Notes: generated by a model not told the origin, from the letters alone. A stretch of DNA of 64,000 nucleotides from Acidovorax sp. GBBC 1281 (GCF_028473645.1 NZ_CP097269.1:1248001-1312000), one strand, 5' to 3'. Shown: positions 54,728-62,736, counted from the first letter of the stretch. A program made the numbers and translations.

Positions 54728-54967
54728 ATGGCCCAGGAAATCATCGTCGGCGTGATCGTCGCTCTCGCCGTGGCCTACATGGTGTGGAAGTGGATGCCCG
54801 CCCGCTGGCGCGCCCGCCTGGACCGCGTGCATCCGGCGTTGGCGCAGTCGACCAGCTGCGGAGGCTGCAGCAGCTGCGATTCGGGTGGCTGCGGAACGGG
54901 CGGCGGTGCGGTCGGGCAGGAGCAGGTCGTGCAGATGCCGGGCAGCCGATCTTCGGTGCCGAAGTAG
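54728..54967 (+). CDS. small Cys-rich membrane protein of the feo operon
   Basis: 79 residues. One N-terminal membrane helix (IIVGVIVALAVAYMVWKW), a short basic region and a Cys/Gly/Ser cluster (SCGGCSSCDSGGCGTGGG). Starts 4 bp after feoB, so it is the third gene of the operon. Proteobacterial feo operons often carry a small third protein; the Cys cluster might hold iron or sense redox state. It is not a winged-helix FeoC. Confidence 0.75.
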   Translation: MAQEIIVGVIVALAVAYMVWKWMPARWRARLDRVHPALAQSTSCGGCSSCDSGGCGTGGGAVGQEQVVQMPGSRSSVPK

Positions 54968-54996
54968 GGCGGGCATCGGCGGAACGCCCCCATATT

Positions 54997-55422
54997 TCAT
55001 GGCTGGCGCAGAGGGTTTTCCGGCTCCTTTCCCATCAGTGCCTTGTCGCGTCGGCAGGTCTCCAGGGGCAACGCACGCCACGATACGATTCGGGTCACTT
55101 CCTTCGTATCGGCGCGCGTGCTGCTGTCGAGGCAAGCGCAACCGTATCCTGCGCTGCCCGATCCGGTTGCCACCCACCTGTTTTGGGGAAAAACGGGCCA
55201 GTCACCTTCGGCTTGGTAGCCGCCCTGCATTCCCACCGTCCATTCCCCCGCTTTGTCCATGAGCGTTGCATTTCCGGGTGTCGGCTGATCGAACCAACCA
55301 CAGCGGGTGGCCGTGGCCTGTGGCGCTGCGGTTGCAACGTTGCAGGCAATCGCCAATGCAGGCATCGAAATGAAGGCTGCGATTTTTGCGTGATGCAAGC
55401 GTTTCGGCAGGCAAATGGTCAT
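54997..55422 (-). CDS. DUF4087-type exported protein
   Basis: 141 residues. The start at 55422 gives an N-terminal signal (HAKIAAFISMPALAIACNVA). The mature part fits the DUF4087 pattern (TRCGWFDQPTPGNATLMDKA, GEWTVGMQGGYQAEGD, SGSAGYGCACLD). The function is unknown. It lies downstream of the amidase/exported-protein pair on the same strand, in the same lower-GC island, so it could be a second immunity-like protein or a passenger gene. Confidence 0.65.
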   Translation of the reverse strand: MTICLPKRLHHAKIAAFISMPALAIACNVATAAPQATATRCGWFDQPTPGNATLMDKAGEWTVGMQGGYQAEGDWPVFPQNRWVATGSGSAGYGCACLDSSTRADTKEVTRIVSWRALPLETCRRDKALMGKEPENPLRQP

Positions 55423-55512
55423 GGTGTGATGGTGATGGCAGCCCCGGTCCGATGCGCTTTTCTGGCAAGCCATTCGAAGGAATGCTTTGGTGCGTTAGAC
55501 CTCCAGACCGAC

Positions 55513-55980
55513 TCAGGGCCGGGCCGGCTTGCGGGCATCGAATGGAAAGCTGCTTTCCAGGATGTCGGTGCAGGCTTCGCACCGCAGAAAGTAGGTCGTT
55601 CCCCGGGCCGTGATCGCGCCCCACCCCGTCCAGTTGTCGATGGAGACTTTGGCGGTTCGGCCATCCTGGAATAGCACCCTGGCCTGTGCGTTGCAATCGC
55701 CGGTCTGCAGTTCCTGGCTGTATTGATACTCGCTGCGGAACCGGGCATTCGCCAAAAAGAAGCGCACCCTTTTCTCGTCGATCGCCAGGTGTCCGCAGTC
55801 GGCCTCCGCGCCGAAACCCTTGGCAGTGCGGTCCTGCACCACGACTGACTTGATCGGGCCGAGACGGTATTTCTTGGGCTGGAGCGTCTTGTCGAAATCG
55901 CTCGTGGGGGAGGCGAACGAAGCGATGCCTGCGCCTGCAAAAAGGGCAGAAGCAAGGAAGTGCTTGATGGTCATTGCCAT
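55513..55980 (-). CDS. exported protein overlapping the amidase gene, candidate immunity protein
   Basis: 155 residues with a signal peptide (MAMTIKHFLASALFAGAGIA, cleaved near ASFAS). The mature part has four Cys (EADCGHLAID, TGDCNAQ, FLRCEACTD), suggesting disulfides in the periplasm. No family recognised. The start codon overlaps the end of the amidase gene by 10 bp, so the two are translationally coupled. A periplasmic partner for a signal-less cell-wall amidase is the classic layout of a secretion-system effector with its immunity protein; this role is inferred from context. Confidence 0.6.
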   Translation of the reverse strand: MAMTIKHFLASALFAGAGIASFASPTSDFDKTLQPKKYRLGPIKSVVVQDRTAKGFGAEADCGHLAIDEKRVRFFLANARFRSEYQYSQELQTGDCNAQARVLFQDGRTAKVSIDNWTGWGAITARGTTYFLRCEACTDILESSFPFDARKPARP

Positions 55981-56621
55981 GTCGCCGTGGCAGCTTCCGT
56001 AGCATTTTTCCGGCTCACCTCAGGATGACGATGCACCTCGGCTTTCGAGATGTGCAGTGTTTCGGAAAGCGCATCGATCAGGTATTGAAGGGCGACCTGC
56101 TGGTGGTTGGTCAGCGCCTCATAAACCGCGTTGTTTCCTAAAAACGCGCGCTGTTGCTCCGTGCTCAATCCTGCAGGCATTTTGATTCCAGGCGGCAGTG
56201 AAGCCATGCCTACGATTTCAATACCGATGCTGTCTGCGTTGGACGGATAGCGTCCTGGAACCACTTTGGTCATTTCCGCTTTGTGCATAGTGGTTGGACT
56301 GGCTTTTTTGTATTGGGCGATCTCGGCAGGACTGCATCGGAGTTCGGCCAAGCAGCGCGCTTTCAGCGGACCTACGTGGTTTGTTCGACGAAGAATCGAG
56401 GCCGTCTGATAAATGGATCCCTCTTTGCTTATCAAAAAGTGCGCACCGTTTGCGTTGGCGCTTCGATAACTATTGAACGTCGAGTTCTCTGTTGGGGATC
56501 CTGTTTGATGGACGATGATTCCAGAGACCTTGTTCATTTCTGATCGTTCGATCGATGAGAACCTGCGTGCCTTGATTTTCGAGTTTCCGCTGACCATCCC
56601 TTGAGCATCGATATTGAGCAT
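55971..56621 (-). CDS. N-acetylmuramoyl-L-alanine amidase (Amidase_2/PGRP fold), candidate effector
   Basis: 216 residues without a signal peptide. The Amidase_2 fold is visible: first metal His in GIIVHQTGS (His38), the strand GAHFLISKEGSIYQ, the second His region RTNHVGPL, DSIGIEIVG, and the C-terminal EVHRHPEVSRKNAT with the metal His (197 or 199) and Lys205. The usual Asp/Cys ligand of the RKtDPG motif is not conserved (RKNATE). The enzyme would cut the peptide stem from muramic acid. A strong AGGAGG supports the start. The lack of export signal, the exported neighbour and a GC content lower than the surroundings suggest a horizontally acquired type VI-style effector. A housekeeping or phage amidase is the alternative. 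Confidence 0.75.
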   Translation of the reverse strand: MLNIDAQGMVSGNSKIKARRFSSIERSEMNKVSGIIVHQTGSPTENSTFNSYRSANANGAHFLISKEGSIYQTASILRRTNHVGPLKARCLAELRCSPAEIAQYKKASPTTMHKAEMTKVVPGRYPSNADSIGIEIVGMASLPPGIKMPAGLSTEQQRAFLGNNAVYEALTNHQQVALQYLIDALSETLHISKAEVHRHPEVSRKNATEAATATWQ

Positions 56622-56731
56622 GTTTCCTCCTGGCGGAATGGTAGTGGAACTGCAAGGACTTCATTCTGATTTGCGACGCCAGATTTGGACTCAATGTGTA
56701 AGCGTAAGCAAACGGACTCGCGTCACACAAA

Positions 56732-57403
56732 TCATTCGCCGAACAGCACATCCCGCCCGAGCGCCGCAACGGCCTGCTGGAGATTGGCACGTGCCTGTGC
56801 TTCGCGTTGCGCCCTGAACCAGGGGGTCGCGTAGACGTGTGGCCGATCCATGAACGACCGCAGCACCGCGGTGCGCCCCGCCACGTAGCGCGGCCAGCGC
56901 ACGAACCGGTATTCGCGCCGCACGTTGCGCTCGAATTCGCCATACACCTCGGGCGGGGCGCCCAGCACGGCGAGATCGATGTCCACTACCCAGCACGCGT
57001 CGCCCTCCAGTGGCGCATCGGGGGTGTGGCGCGTGTCCATGATGTGGCGCTCCACCGTCTGCACCAGGCCCTCGGGCAACCGCTGGGACAGCAGGAACCG
57101 ACGCGCCCATTGCGCGCTGCGTTCTTCGTTGTGCCCGCTCCAGGGCCAGTAGATCGCGTCGTGGAACCACAGGGCCAGTTCGACCGCGTGCGGCTGCTGC
57201 AGGGCCGTCGGTTGGGCGGCCTGCATGGCCTCCAGGTGCAGGAGGCAGGCGTGCAGGTGGCGGGTGTCGTGGTAGGCGCGGGGCCAGCGGCTCCAGTGGC
57301 GCAGCAGGCGTCGGCACTCGGCGGTCCATGCGGGGCCGGCACGCTCCAGCGCGGTGCCCAGGGCCTCCCAGCGCGCCAGCAGTTCACCTTGGCTGGACTT
57401 CAT
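56732..57403 (-). CDS. HD-superfamily metal-dependent hydrolase (COG4339-like)
   Basis: 223 residues. The HD-type metal motifs are AYHDTRHLHACLLHLE, ELALWFHDAIYWPW and VERHIMDTRHTPDA, followed by DIDLAVLGAPPEVYGEFERN. It belongs to the predicted HD phosphohydrolases of unknown substrate. The start at 57403 is 43 bp after the argF stop on the same strand, so it may be expressed with argDF. It marks the return to high-GC core sequence after the island. Confidence 0.8.
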   Translation of the reverse strand: MKSSQGELLARWEALGTALERAGPAWTAECRRLLRHWSRWPRAYHDTRHLHACLLHLEAMQAAQPTALQQPHAVELALWFHDAIYWPWSGHNEERSAQWARRFLLSQRLPEGLVQTVERHIMDTRHTPDAPLEGDACWVVDIDLAVLGAPPEVYGEFERNVRREYRFVRWPRYVAGRTAVLRSFMDRPHVYATPWFRAQREAQARANLQQAVAALGRDVLFGE

Positions 57404-57446
57404 GCGGCAGCGGCTGGGGCGGAGGAGGGCGTGGCGATTTCGGCGA

Positions 57447-58370
57447 TCAGCTGGTGATGCGGCCGAGCAGCAGGTATTCCATGAGTGCCTTCTGCGCATG
57501 CATGCGGTTTTCGGCCTCGTCCCACACCACGGACTGCGGGCCGTCGATCACGTCGGCCTCGACTTCCTCGCCACGGTGGGCGGGCAGGCAGTGCATGAAC
57601 AGGGCGTCTGGCTTGGCCGCCGCCATCATTTCGGCATCGACGCACCAGTCGGCAAAGGCCTTCTTGCGCTCTTCGTTCTCGGCCTCGTAGCCCATGCTGG
57701 TCCACACGTCGGTGGTCACCAGGTCGGCGCCGGCACAGGCTTCGAGCGGGTTGCTATAAAATTTATAGCTATCTGCCCTAGAACCATTTGCGCCGAGGGC
57801 CAATTTCTCATTGATTTCGTAGCCGCGCGGTGTGCTCACGTGGACGGTGAAGCCCAGCAGCTCGGCCGCCTGCAGCCAAGTGTTGGCCATGTTGTTGCCA
57901 TCGCCCACCCAGGCCACGGTCTTGCCCCGGATGGTGCCGCGGTGCTCGATGTACGTGAAGATGTCCGCGAGGATCTGGCAAGGGTGGAACTCGTTCGTCA
58001 GCCCGTTGATGACCGGCACGCGGGAGTGGGCGGCGAAGGCCTCGATCTTGGTCTGCTCGTAGGTGCGGATCATCACCAAGTCCACCATGCGGCTGATGAC
58101 CTTCGCGCTGTCCTCGATGGGCTCGGCGCGGCCCAGCTGGCTGTCGCCGGTGGTCAGGTGCACCACGCTGCCGCCCAGCTGGTACATGCCGGCCTCAAAG
58201 CTCACGCGGGTGCGCGTGCTGGCCTTCTCGAAGATCATGGCCAGTGTGCGGTCGGTCAGCGGGTGGTGCTTCTCGTAGCTCTTGAACTTGCCCTTGATGA
58301 CGGCCGCGCGGCTGAACAGGTAGGCGTACTCGTCGGCGGTGAGATCGTTGAATTGCAGGTAATGCTTCAT
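57447..58370 (-). CDS. argF: ornithine carbamoyltransferase
   Basis: 307 residues. Carbamoyl-phosphate motif FEKASTRTRVSFE, HPCQILADIFT, ornithine-loop region VTTDVWTSMGYEAENEERKK and HCLPAHRGEEV. It makes citrulline in arginine synthesis. The segment before NPLEACAGADLVTTDV (LGANGSRADSYKFY) is encoded by a full copy of the dispersed AT-rich repeat that was accepted in frame. It starts 10 bp after argD, forming an argDF operon. Confidence 0.96.
   Translation of the reverse strand: MKHYLQFNDLTADEYAYLFSRAAVIKGKFKSYEKHHPLTDRTLAMIFEKASTRTRVSFEAGMYQLGGSVVHLTTGDSQLGRAEPIEDSAKVISRMVDLVMIRTYEQTKIEAFAAHSRVPVINGLTNEFHPCQILADIFTYIEHRGTIRGKTVAWVGDGNNMANTWLQAAELLGFTVHVSTPRGYEINEKLALGANGSRADSYKFYSNPLEACAGADLVTTDVWTSMGYEAENEERKKAFADWCVDAEMMAAAKPDALFMHCLPAHRGEEVEADVIDGPQSVVWDEAENRMHAQKALMEYLLLGRITS
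57752..57815 (+). repeat. dispersed AT-rich repeat, copy B inside argF
   Basis: TGCTATAAAATTTATAGC, then TGCCCTAG, TTGCGC and GGCCAATTTC. It shares the spacing and blocks of copy A at 11149 (TGCTAT-ATAGC, TGCCCTAG, TGCGC, GGCC). It is antisense to argF and encodes a loop of the enzyme. Confidence 0.75.
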
Positions 58371-58380
58371 AACGGAACGT

Positions 58381-59577
58381 TCATTCGGCGAGCAGCGCCT
58401 TGACCAGGGGAACCAGCAGGGCCACGATTTCGTCGGCCTCGGCCTGGGTGAGGATGAGCGACGGCACCATGCGGATCACGGTGTCGGCCGTCACGGACAG
58501 CAGCAGGCCGGCTTCCATCGCGCGGCCCATGAGCGCGCCGCAGGGCTTGGTCAGTTCCACGCCGAGCATCAGGCCCTGGCCGCGGATTTCCTTCACGCCG
58601 GGCAGGCCGCCCAGCTCGCGCTCCAGCGCGGCCTTCAGGTGCGCGCCCACGACGGCGGCGTTCTGCAGCAGGCCGTCCTCTTCCATGATGCGGATGGTTT
58701 CCACGCCGGCACGCATGGCCAGCGGGTTGCCGCCGAAGGTGGTGCCGTGGTTGCCGGGTGCGAAGATATTCGCGGCCTTGGGGCCGGCCACGACGGCGCC
58801 GATCGGCACGCCCGAGCCCAGGCCCTTGGCCAGGGGCATCACGTCCGGCACGATGCCGGCCCACTGGTGCGCGAACCACTTGCCGGTGCGGCCCATGCCG
58901 CACTGCACCTCGTCGATCATCATGAGCCAGTCGCGCTCGTCGCAGAGCTTGCGCAACTGCTGCAGGTAGTCGATGCGCATGGGGTTCACGCCGCCTTCGC
59001 CCTGGATGGTCTCGAAGAACACGGCCACCACGTTCGGGTTGCCTTCGGTGGCTTGCCGGATGGCGTCGATGTCGTTCATCGGCACGCGGATGAAGCCCTC
59101 CACCAGCGGGCCGAACCCGGCCTGCACCTTGGGGTTGCCGGTGGCCGACAGCGTGGCGATCGAGCGGCCGTGGAAGGCTTTTTCGTAGACCACGACCACA
59201 GGCTTGTCGATGCCCTTGTCGTGGCCGAACTTGCGGGCCAGCTTCAGCGCGGCTTCGTTGGCTTCGAGCCCCGAGTTGCAGAAGAAGACGTTGGTCATGC
59301 CCGAGCGCTCGACCAGTTGGGCGGCCAGTTGCTCCTGCAGGGGCACGTGGTAGTAGTTGGAGCTGTGGATCAGCTTGGCGATCTGCTCCTGCAGCGCGGG
59401 CACCAGCTTGGGGTGGTTGTGGCCCACCGTGTTGACCGCGATGCCGCCGAGCGCGTCGATATATTGCTTGCCGTCCACATCCCATACGCGCACGCCCTGG
59501 CCACGTTCCAGCGCGATCGGCAGGCGGCCGTAGGTGTTCATCACGTGGGGCGAGGCGGCCGGGGCGGAAGCGGTCAT
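58381..59577 (-). CDS. argD: acetylornithine aminotransferase
   Basis: 398-residue class III PLP aminotransferase. Landmarks are VWDVDGKQYIDALGGIAVNT, FCNSGLEANEAALKLARKFG, FETIQGEGGVNPM, MMIDEVQCGMGRTG and the PLP Lys in MPLAKGLGSGVPIGA. It makes N-acetylornithine in arginine synthesis and may also act in lysine synthesis. GGAGA precedes the ATG at 59577. It is promoter-proximal to argF. Confidence 0.96.
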   Translation of the reverse strand: MTASAPAASPHVMNTYGRLPIALERGQGVRVWDVDGKQYIDALGGIAVNTVGHNHPKLVPALQEQIAKLIHSSNYYHVPLQEQLAAQLVERSGMTNVFFCNSGLEANEAALKLARKFGHDKGIDKPVVVVYEKAFHGRSIATLSATGNPKVQAGFGPLVEGFIRVPMNDIDAIRQATEGNPNVVAVFFETIQGEGGVNPMRIDYLQQLRKLCDERDWLMMIDEVQCGMGRTGKWFAHQWAGIVPDVMPLAKGLGSGVPIGAVVAGPKAANIFAPGNHGTTFGGNPLAMRAGVETIRIMEEDGLLQNAAVVGAHLKAALERELGGLPGVKEIRGQGLMLGVELTKPCGALMGRAMEAGLLLSVTADTVIRMVPSLILTQAEADEIVALLVPLVKALLAE

Positions 59578-59746
59578 GCGGAAATCTCCAGAGAAGGGCA
59601 GTGCGAAAGGGGGAGGGGGCTGAGCCGGCTCGTGGCCGGCAAAACGAAGCACGATTCTAGGGGCAGGGCTTTGCATGGCTGTTGACGATTGCGCATCACA
59701 GCCATGCGCCGTCCAGCGCCGATCCAGGGGTCTTTGGATGGGTTAG

Positions 59747-59760
59747 CTCTTATATAAGAG
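59747..59760. promoter_or_regulatory. 14-bp palindrome CTCTTATATAAGAG
   Basis: Perfect palindrome, bracketed by TTAG on the left and TTAG on the right, between argD and the divergent DUF3579 gene (85 bp upstream of the latter). It looks like a dimeric-repressor operator, possibly of the GntR type. Confidence 0.5.
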
Positions 59761-59831
59761 TTAGAATGCCGGCCTGTGGCGCGCCATGCGGCGATCCTGC
59801 GGCGACTTCCCCCCAACGACCCCCGATCCTG

Positions 59832-60164
59832 ATGGTTTCCCCCACCTCCAAAGAAGTTTTCATCCAGGGCATCACCCTTGACGGGAAAACCTTCCGCCCC
59901 AGCGATTGGGCGGAGCGCCTGGCGGGGGTGATGAGCCAGTTCCGCCCCGGTGGCGCCCGCCCCGGTAGCCACCTGAGCTATTCGCCCTGGTGCGTGCCCA
60001 CCACGCTCAATGGCATCAAGTGCGTGATCGTGCACCGCGACCTGCAGGGCCACGAACCCATGGCCTGGGATTTCGTCATGAACTTCGCGCGCGACAACCA
60101 GTTGCAGGTGGCCGAGGCCTGCCTTCTGCCCGACCAGGCGCCTGACACCGCCCGCAAAGGCTGA
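59832..60164 (+). CDS. DUF3579 family protein
   Basis: 110 residues. The family-wide features are the start EVFIQGITLDGKTFRPSDWA, ERLAGVMSQF, SPWCVPTTLNGIKCVIVHRD and AWDFVMNFARDNQL. Proteins of this family are common in betaproteobacteria and their role is unknown. The ATG at 59832 fits the family N-terminus; the longer open frame upstream crosses the palindrome at 59747 and is not used. A clean terminator follows. Confidence 0.85.
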   Translation: MVSPTSKEVFIQGITLDGKTFRPSDWAERLAGVMSQFRPGGARPGSHLSYSPWCVPTTLNGIKCVIVHRDLQGHEPMAWDFVMNFARDNQLQVAEACLLPDQAPDTARKG

Positions 60165-60216
60165 GGGCGCCATGTCGCAGCGCTTTGGCGCTGGCGGCGC
60201 GAACGAATGAATGGCC

Positions 60217-60240
60217 AAAGCCCCTTCGGGGGCTTTTTTC
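60217..60240 (+). terminator. rho-independent terminator of the DUF3579 gene
   Basis: AAAGCCCCTTCGGGGGCTTTTTTC: GC stem, UUCG-type loop and a T-run, 52 bp after the stop. Confidence 0.92.
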
Positions 60241-60340
60241 ATGGGCGTCGGAAGACGGGCTGGCGAGCGCCTCCCGATCCGCGATTTCGAGGCCCGACCC
60301 AATCCGAGCCGACCCACCGCAGATGATCTGCGCCGCCATG

Positions 60341-60377
60341 AAAAAGCCCCGCACTGCGGCGTCGCAGTAGCGGGGCG
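60341..60377 (-). terminator. rho-independent terminator of mqo
   Basis: On the reverse strand a GCCCCGC/GCGGGGC stem, extended by CTGCG pairs, is followed by a run of T. It lies 40 bp after the mqo stop. Confidence 0.85.
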
Positions 60378-60416
60378 ATCAGGCGCGGCCGCGGCCGCGC
60401 AGGTGGGGCGCCGGCG

Positions 60417-62130
60417 TCAGAGCGCCTGCATTTCCTTGTTCGTCTTGGGGCCTGCGGCCTCCGGCGCCTTGGGCTGCGCGGGCGCTGCGCCGGCCGGCGT
60501 TGCCGCCGTCTTGCCCAGAGTGGCCGGCACGTCCAGGTAGGGCAGGTGCAGGGCGCTGCTGGTCATGCGGCGGATCTCGTTGGTCAGGGCCGGGTCTTCA
60601 TTGAGCTTGCGGCCGTAGGAAGGAATGATCTCCTTCAGGCGCGCCTTCCAGCCGGTGTCCGTCATCTGCTGGGGGAAGGCCTTGGCCATCAGGTTCAGCA
60701 TGATGTGCGGGGCGGTGGAGGCACCGGGCGATGCGCCCATCAGGGCGGCGATGGTGCCGTCCTTGTCGGACACGATCTCGGTGCCGAACTGCAGCACCGC
60801 GCCTTCCTTGGGGTCGCGCTTGATGACCTGAACGCGCTGGCCCGCGGTGATGAGCTTCCAGTCTTCGCGCTTGGCGTTCGGGAAGTAATCCTGCAGCGCG
60901 CGCTGGCGGTCGTCGTCGGTCAGTTCGGCCTGTTGCAGCAGGTATTTGACCAGGTCCAGGTTGTGGATGCCCACGCGCAGCATGCCCACCAGGTTGTCGT
61001 GCGTGACGGACGAAAACAGGTCGAACCAGGAGCCCTGCTTGAGGAACTTGCTGGTGGCCAGCGCGAACGGTCCGAACAGCACGACGGGCTGGCCGTCCAT
61101 GTTGCGGGCGTCGAGGTGGGGCACCGACATCGGGGGCGAACCCGTGGCGGCCTTGCCGTAGGCCTTCACCGTGTGGCGGGCGGTCAGGGCGGCGTTCTCG
61201 ATGGACAGGAACTGGCCGCCGACTGGAAAGCCCGCATAGTCCTTCGATTCGGGAATGCCCGAGGCCTGCAGCAACTGCAGCGCGGCGCCGCCGGCACCCA
61301 CGAAGACGAACTTGGCCTTGACGGTCCGTTCTTTGCCGCCGTCGCCCAGGTGGGCCACGGTCACGTTCCAGGTCTTGTCGTCGTTCTGGCGCAGCGCGCG
61401 CACTTCGTTTTGCAGGTGCAGCTGGAAGTTGGGGCTCTTGCGCAGGCCCTGGACCAGCTGGCTGGTCACGGCGCCGTAGTTGACGTCGGTGCCCAGGGGC
61501 ATGAAGGTGGCGGCCACCTTCTGCTTGGGGTCGCGCCCTTCGATCATCAGGGGCGCCCACTTCTGGATCTGCGCCTGGTCTTCCGAGTACTCCATGCCGT
61601 AGAACAGGGGGTTCTTGATCAGAGCCTCGCGGCGCTTGCGCAGGTATTCGATGTTTTCGTCACCCCAGACGAAGCTCATGTGCGGCGTCGGGTTCACGAA
61701 GGTTTCGGGCGACTGCATGTTGCCGCAGCCGATCTGGTGCGCCCAGAATTGGCGCGACACCTCAAACTGCTCGGCGATGCCGACGGCGCGCTTGGTCTCG
61801 ATCGTGCCATCGGGCAGCTCGGGCGTGTAGTTCAGTTCCGCGAAGCCCGAGTGGCCCGTGCCCGCGTTGTTCCAGCCATTGGAGCTTTCCAGCGCCACGC
61901 CGTCCAGGCGCTCGAACACCTCGATCTTCCAGTCCGGCTGCAGCTCCTGCAGGTAGGTAGGTGGCGAGCGTGGCGCTCATCAAGCCCGCGCCCACCATCA
62001 CGACGTCGACGGGCTGGTCGTTCTCGGCAGGAGGAACGGAGCGGGGAAAGAGCGGCCAGTACAGGAACAGTACGGCCGCAAGGATCAGCACCACAACGGC
62101 GCCGAACAATGCTTTGATCGACTTTCTCAT
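60417..62130 (-). pseudogene. mqo: malate:quinone oxidoreductase, frameshifted by a 4-bp tandem duplication
   Basis: The 5' part (from 62130) encodes a hydrophobic anchor ([20 protein letters not shown]) and the FAD-binding start [18 protein letters not shown]. The frame then breaks. The rest of the enzyme is intact in another frame ([66 protein letters not shown] end) to the stop at 60417. The break is at AGGTAGGTAGGT (61951-61962, + strand), where two AGGT units would restore [19 protein letters not shown]. The normal enzyme oxidises malate to oxaloacetate and feeds quinones. The N-terminal membrane anchor is an extra compared with peripheral Mqo proteins. Either a real null or phase-variable allele, or a sequencing error. 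Confidence 0.85.
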
Positions 62131-62157
62131 AGATTTGGTTGGACTGATTGCAATTGA

Positions 62158-62186
62158 AAAAGCCTGCGCGGACTCGGCAGGCTTTC
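62158..62186 (-). terminator. terminator-like hairpin in the mqo leader
   Basis: Reading the reverse strand, AGCCTGC-N9-GCAGGCT is followed by TTTTTC, 30 bp before the mqo start. In this place it would cut the mqo mRNA short, so it may be an attenuator or a second stop for rpsT transcripts. Confidence 0.6.
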
Positions 62187-62339
62187 ACGCGTATCAAAAA
62201 TTGAAGCTCCCTGACATCGGGAATTGTCCCATTAAGTAAATACCCTGACAAACATCAAAGTTTCACGAAATCGGCCGATGAGAATCAGGCTCACCAGCCG
62301 CAAACCCACATGGATATTGGGTTGGCCGTGTTTTGGGCA

Positions 62340-62372
62340 CAAAAAAACCGCCCGAAGGCGGTTCTTTCGTTT
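62340..62372. terminator. rho-independent terminator of rpsT
   Basis: AAAAAAACCGCC-CGAA-GGCGGTTCTTT: an A-run, ACCGCC/GGCGGT stem and a T-rich tail; works for the reverse strand after rpsT. Confidence 0.85.
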
Positions 62373-62436
62373 TGCTGACAGCGCACCCGTTACAAACGGC
62401 GGACGGCAGGGCCGTCCGGGCTGTTTGCCTGAAAGG

Positions 62437-62736
62437 TCAGGCGGCCAGGGCCAGGGTTTTCACCTTGGCGGACAGGCGGCTCTTGTCGCGAGCGGCCTTG
62501 TTCTTGTGGAAGATGCCCTTGTCGGCGATGGTGTCGACGACGGCTTGCATCTTCGCAAACAGTTCGGTGGCCTTGGTCTTGTCGCCGGCCAGGACGGCCT
62601 TCTCGACATTCTTGACCGCGGTACGGTACTTGGAGCGCAGCGAGGTGTTCGCGGCGTTCAGCTTGACGTCCTGGCGGACGCGCTTGCGGCCGGAGGCGAG
62701 ACGGGGGTTCTTTTTCTTGGGCTTGGCAGATGCCAT
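62437..62736 (-). CDS. rpsT: 30S ribosomal protein S20
   Basis: 99 residues, rich in Lys/Arg/Ala, with the S20 helices ([60 protein letters not shown]). Primary binder of 16S rRNA. AAGGA precedes the ATG. Monocistronic and divergent from murJ, the common arrangement in betaproteobacteria. Confidence 0.98.
   Translation of the reverse strand: MASAKPKKKNPRLASGRKRVRQDVKLNAANTSLRSKYRTAVKNVEKAVLAGDKTKATELFAKMQAVVDTIADKGIFHKNKAARDKSRLSAKVKTLALAA

Larger units (their letters stand above)
62131..62436. other. 306-bp gap between mqo and rpsT
   Basis: No gene. It contains the rpsT terminator at 62340, an AT-rich stretch at 62190-62290 that should hold the mqo promoter (reverse strand TTGATG followed by TATTTA and TTAATG stretches), and a second hairpin at 62160 in the mqo leader. 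Confidence 0.6.

Noticed and set aside
57404..57499. Extended N-terminus of the HD hydrolase
   Set aside because: It would overlap the end of argF in another frame and is Arg/Ser/Cys-rich; the ATG at 57403 fits the fold.
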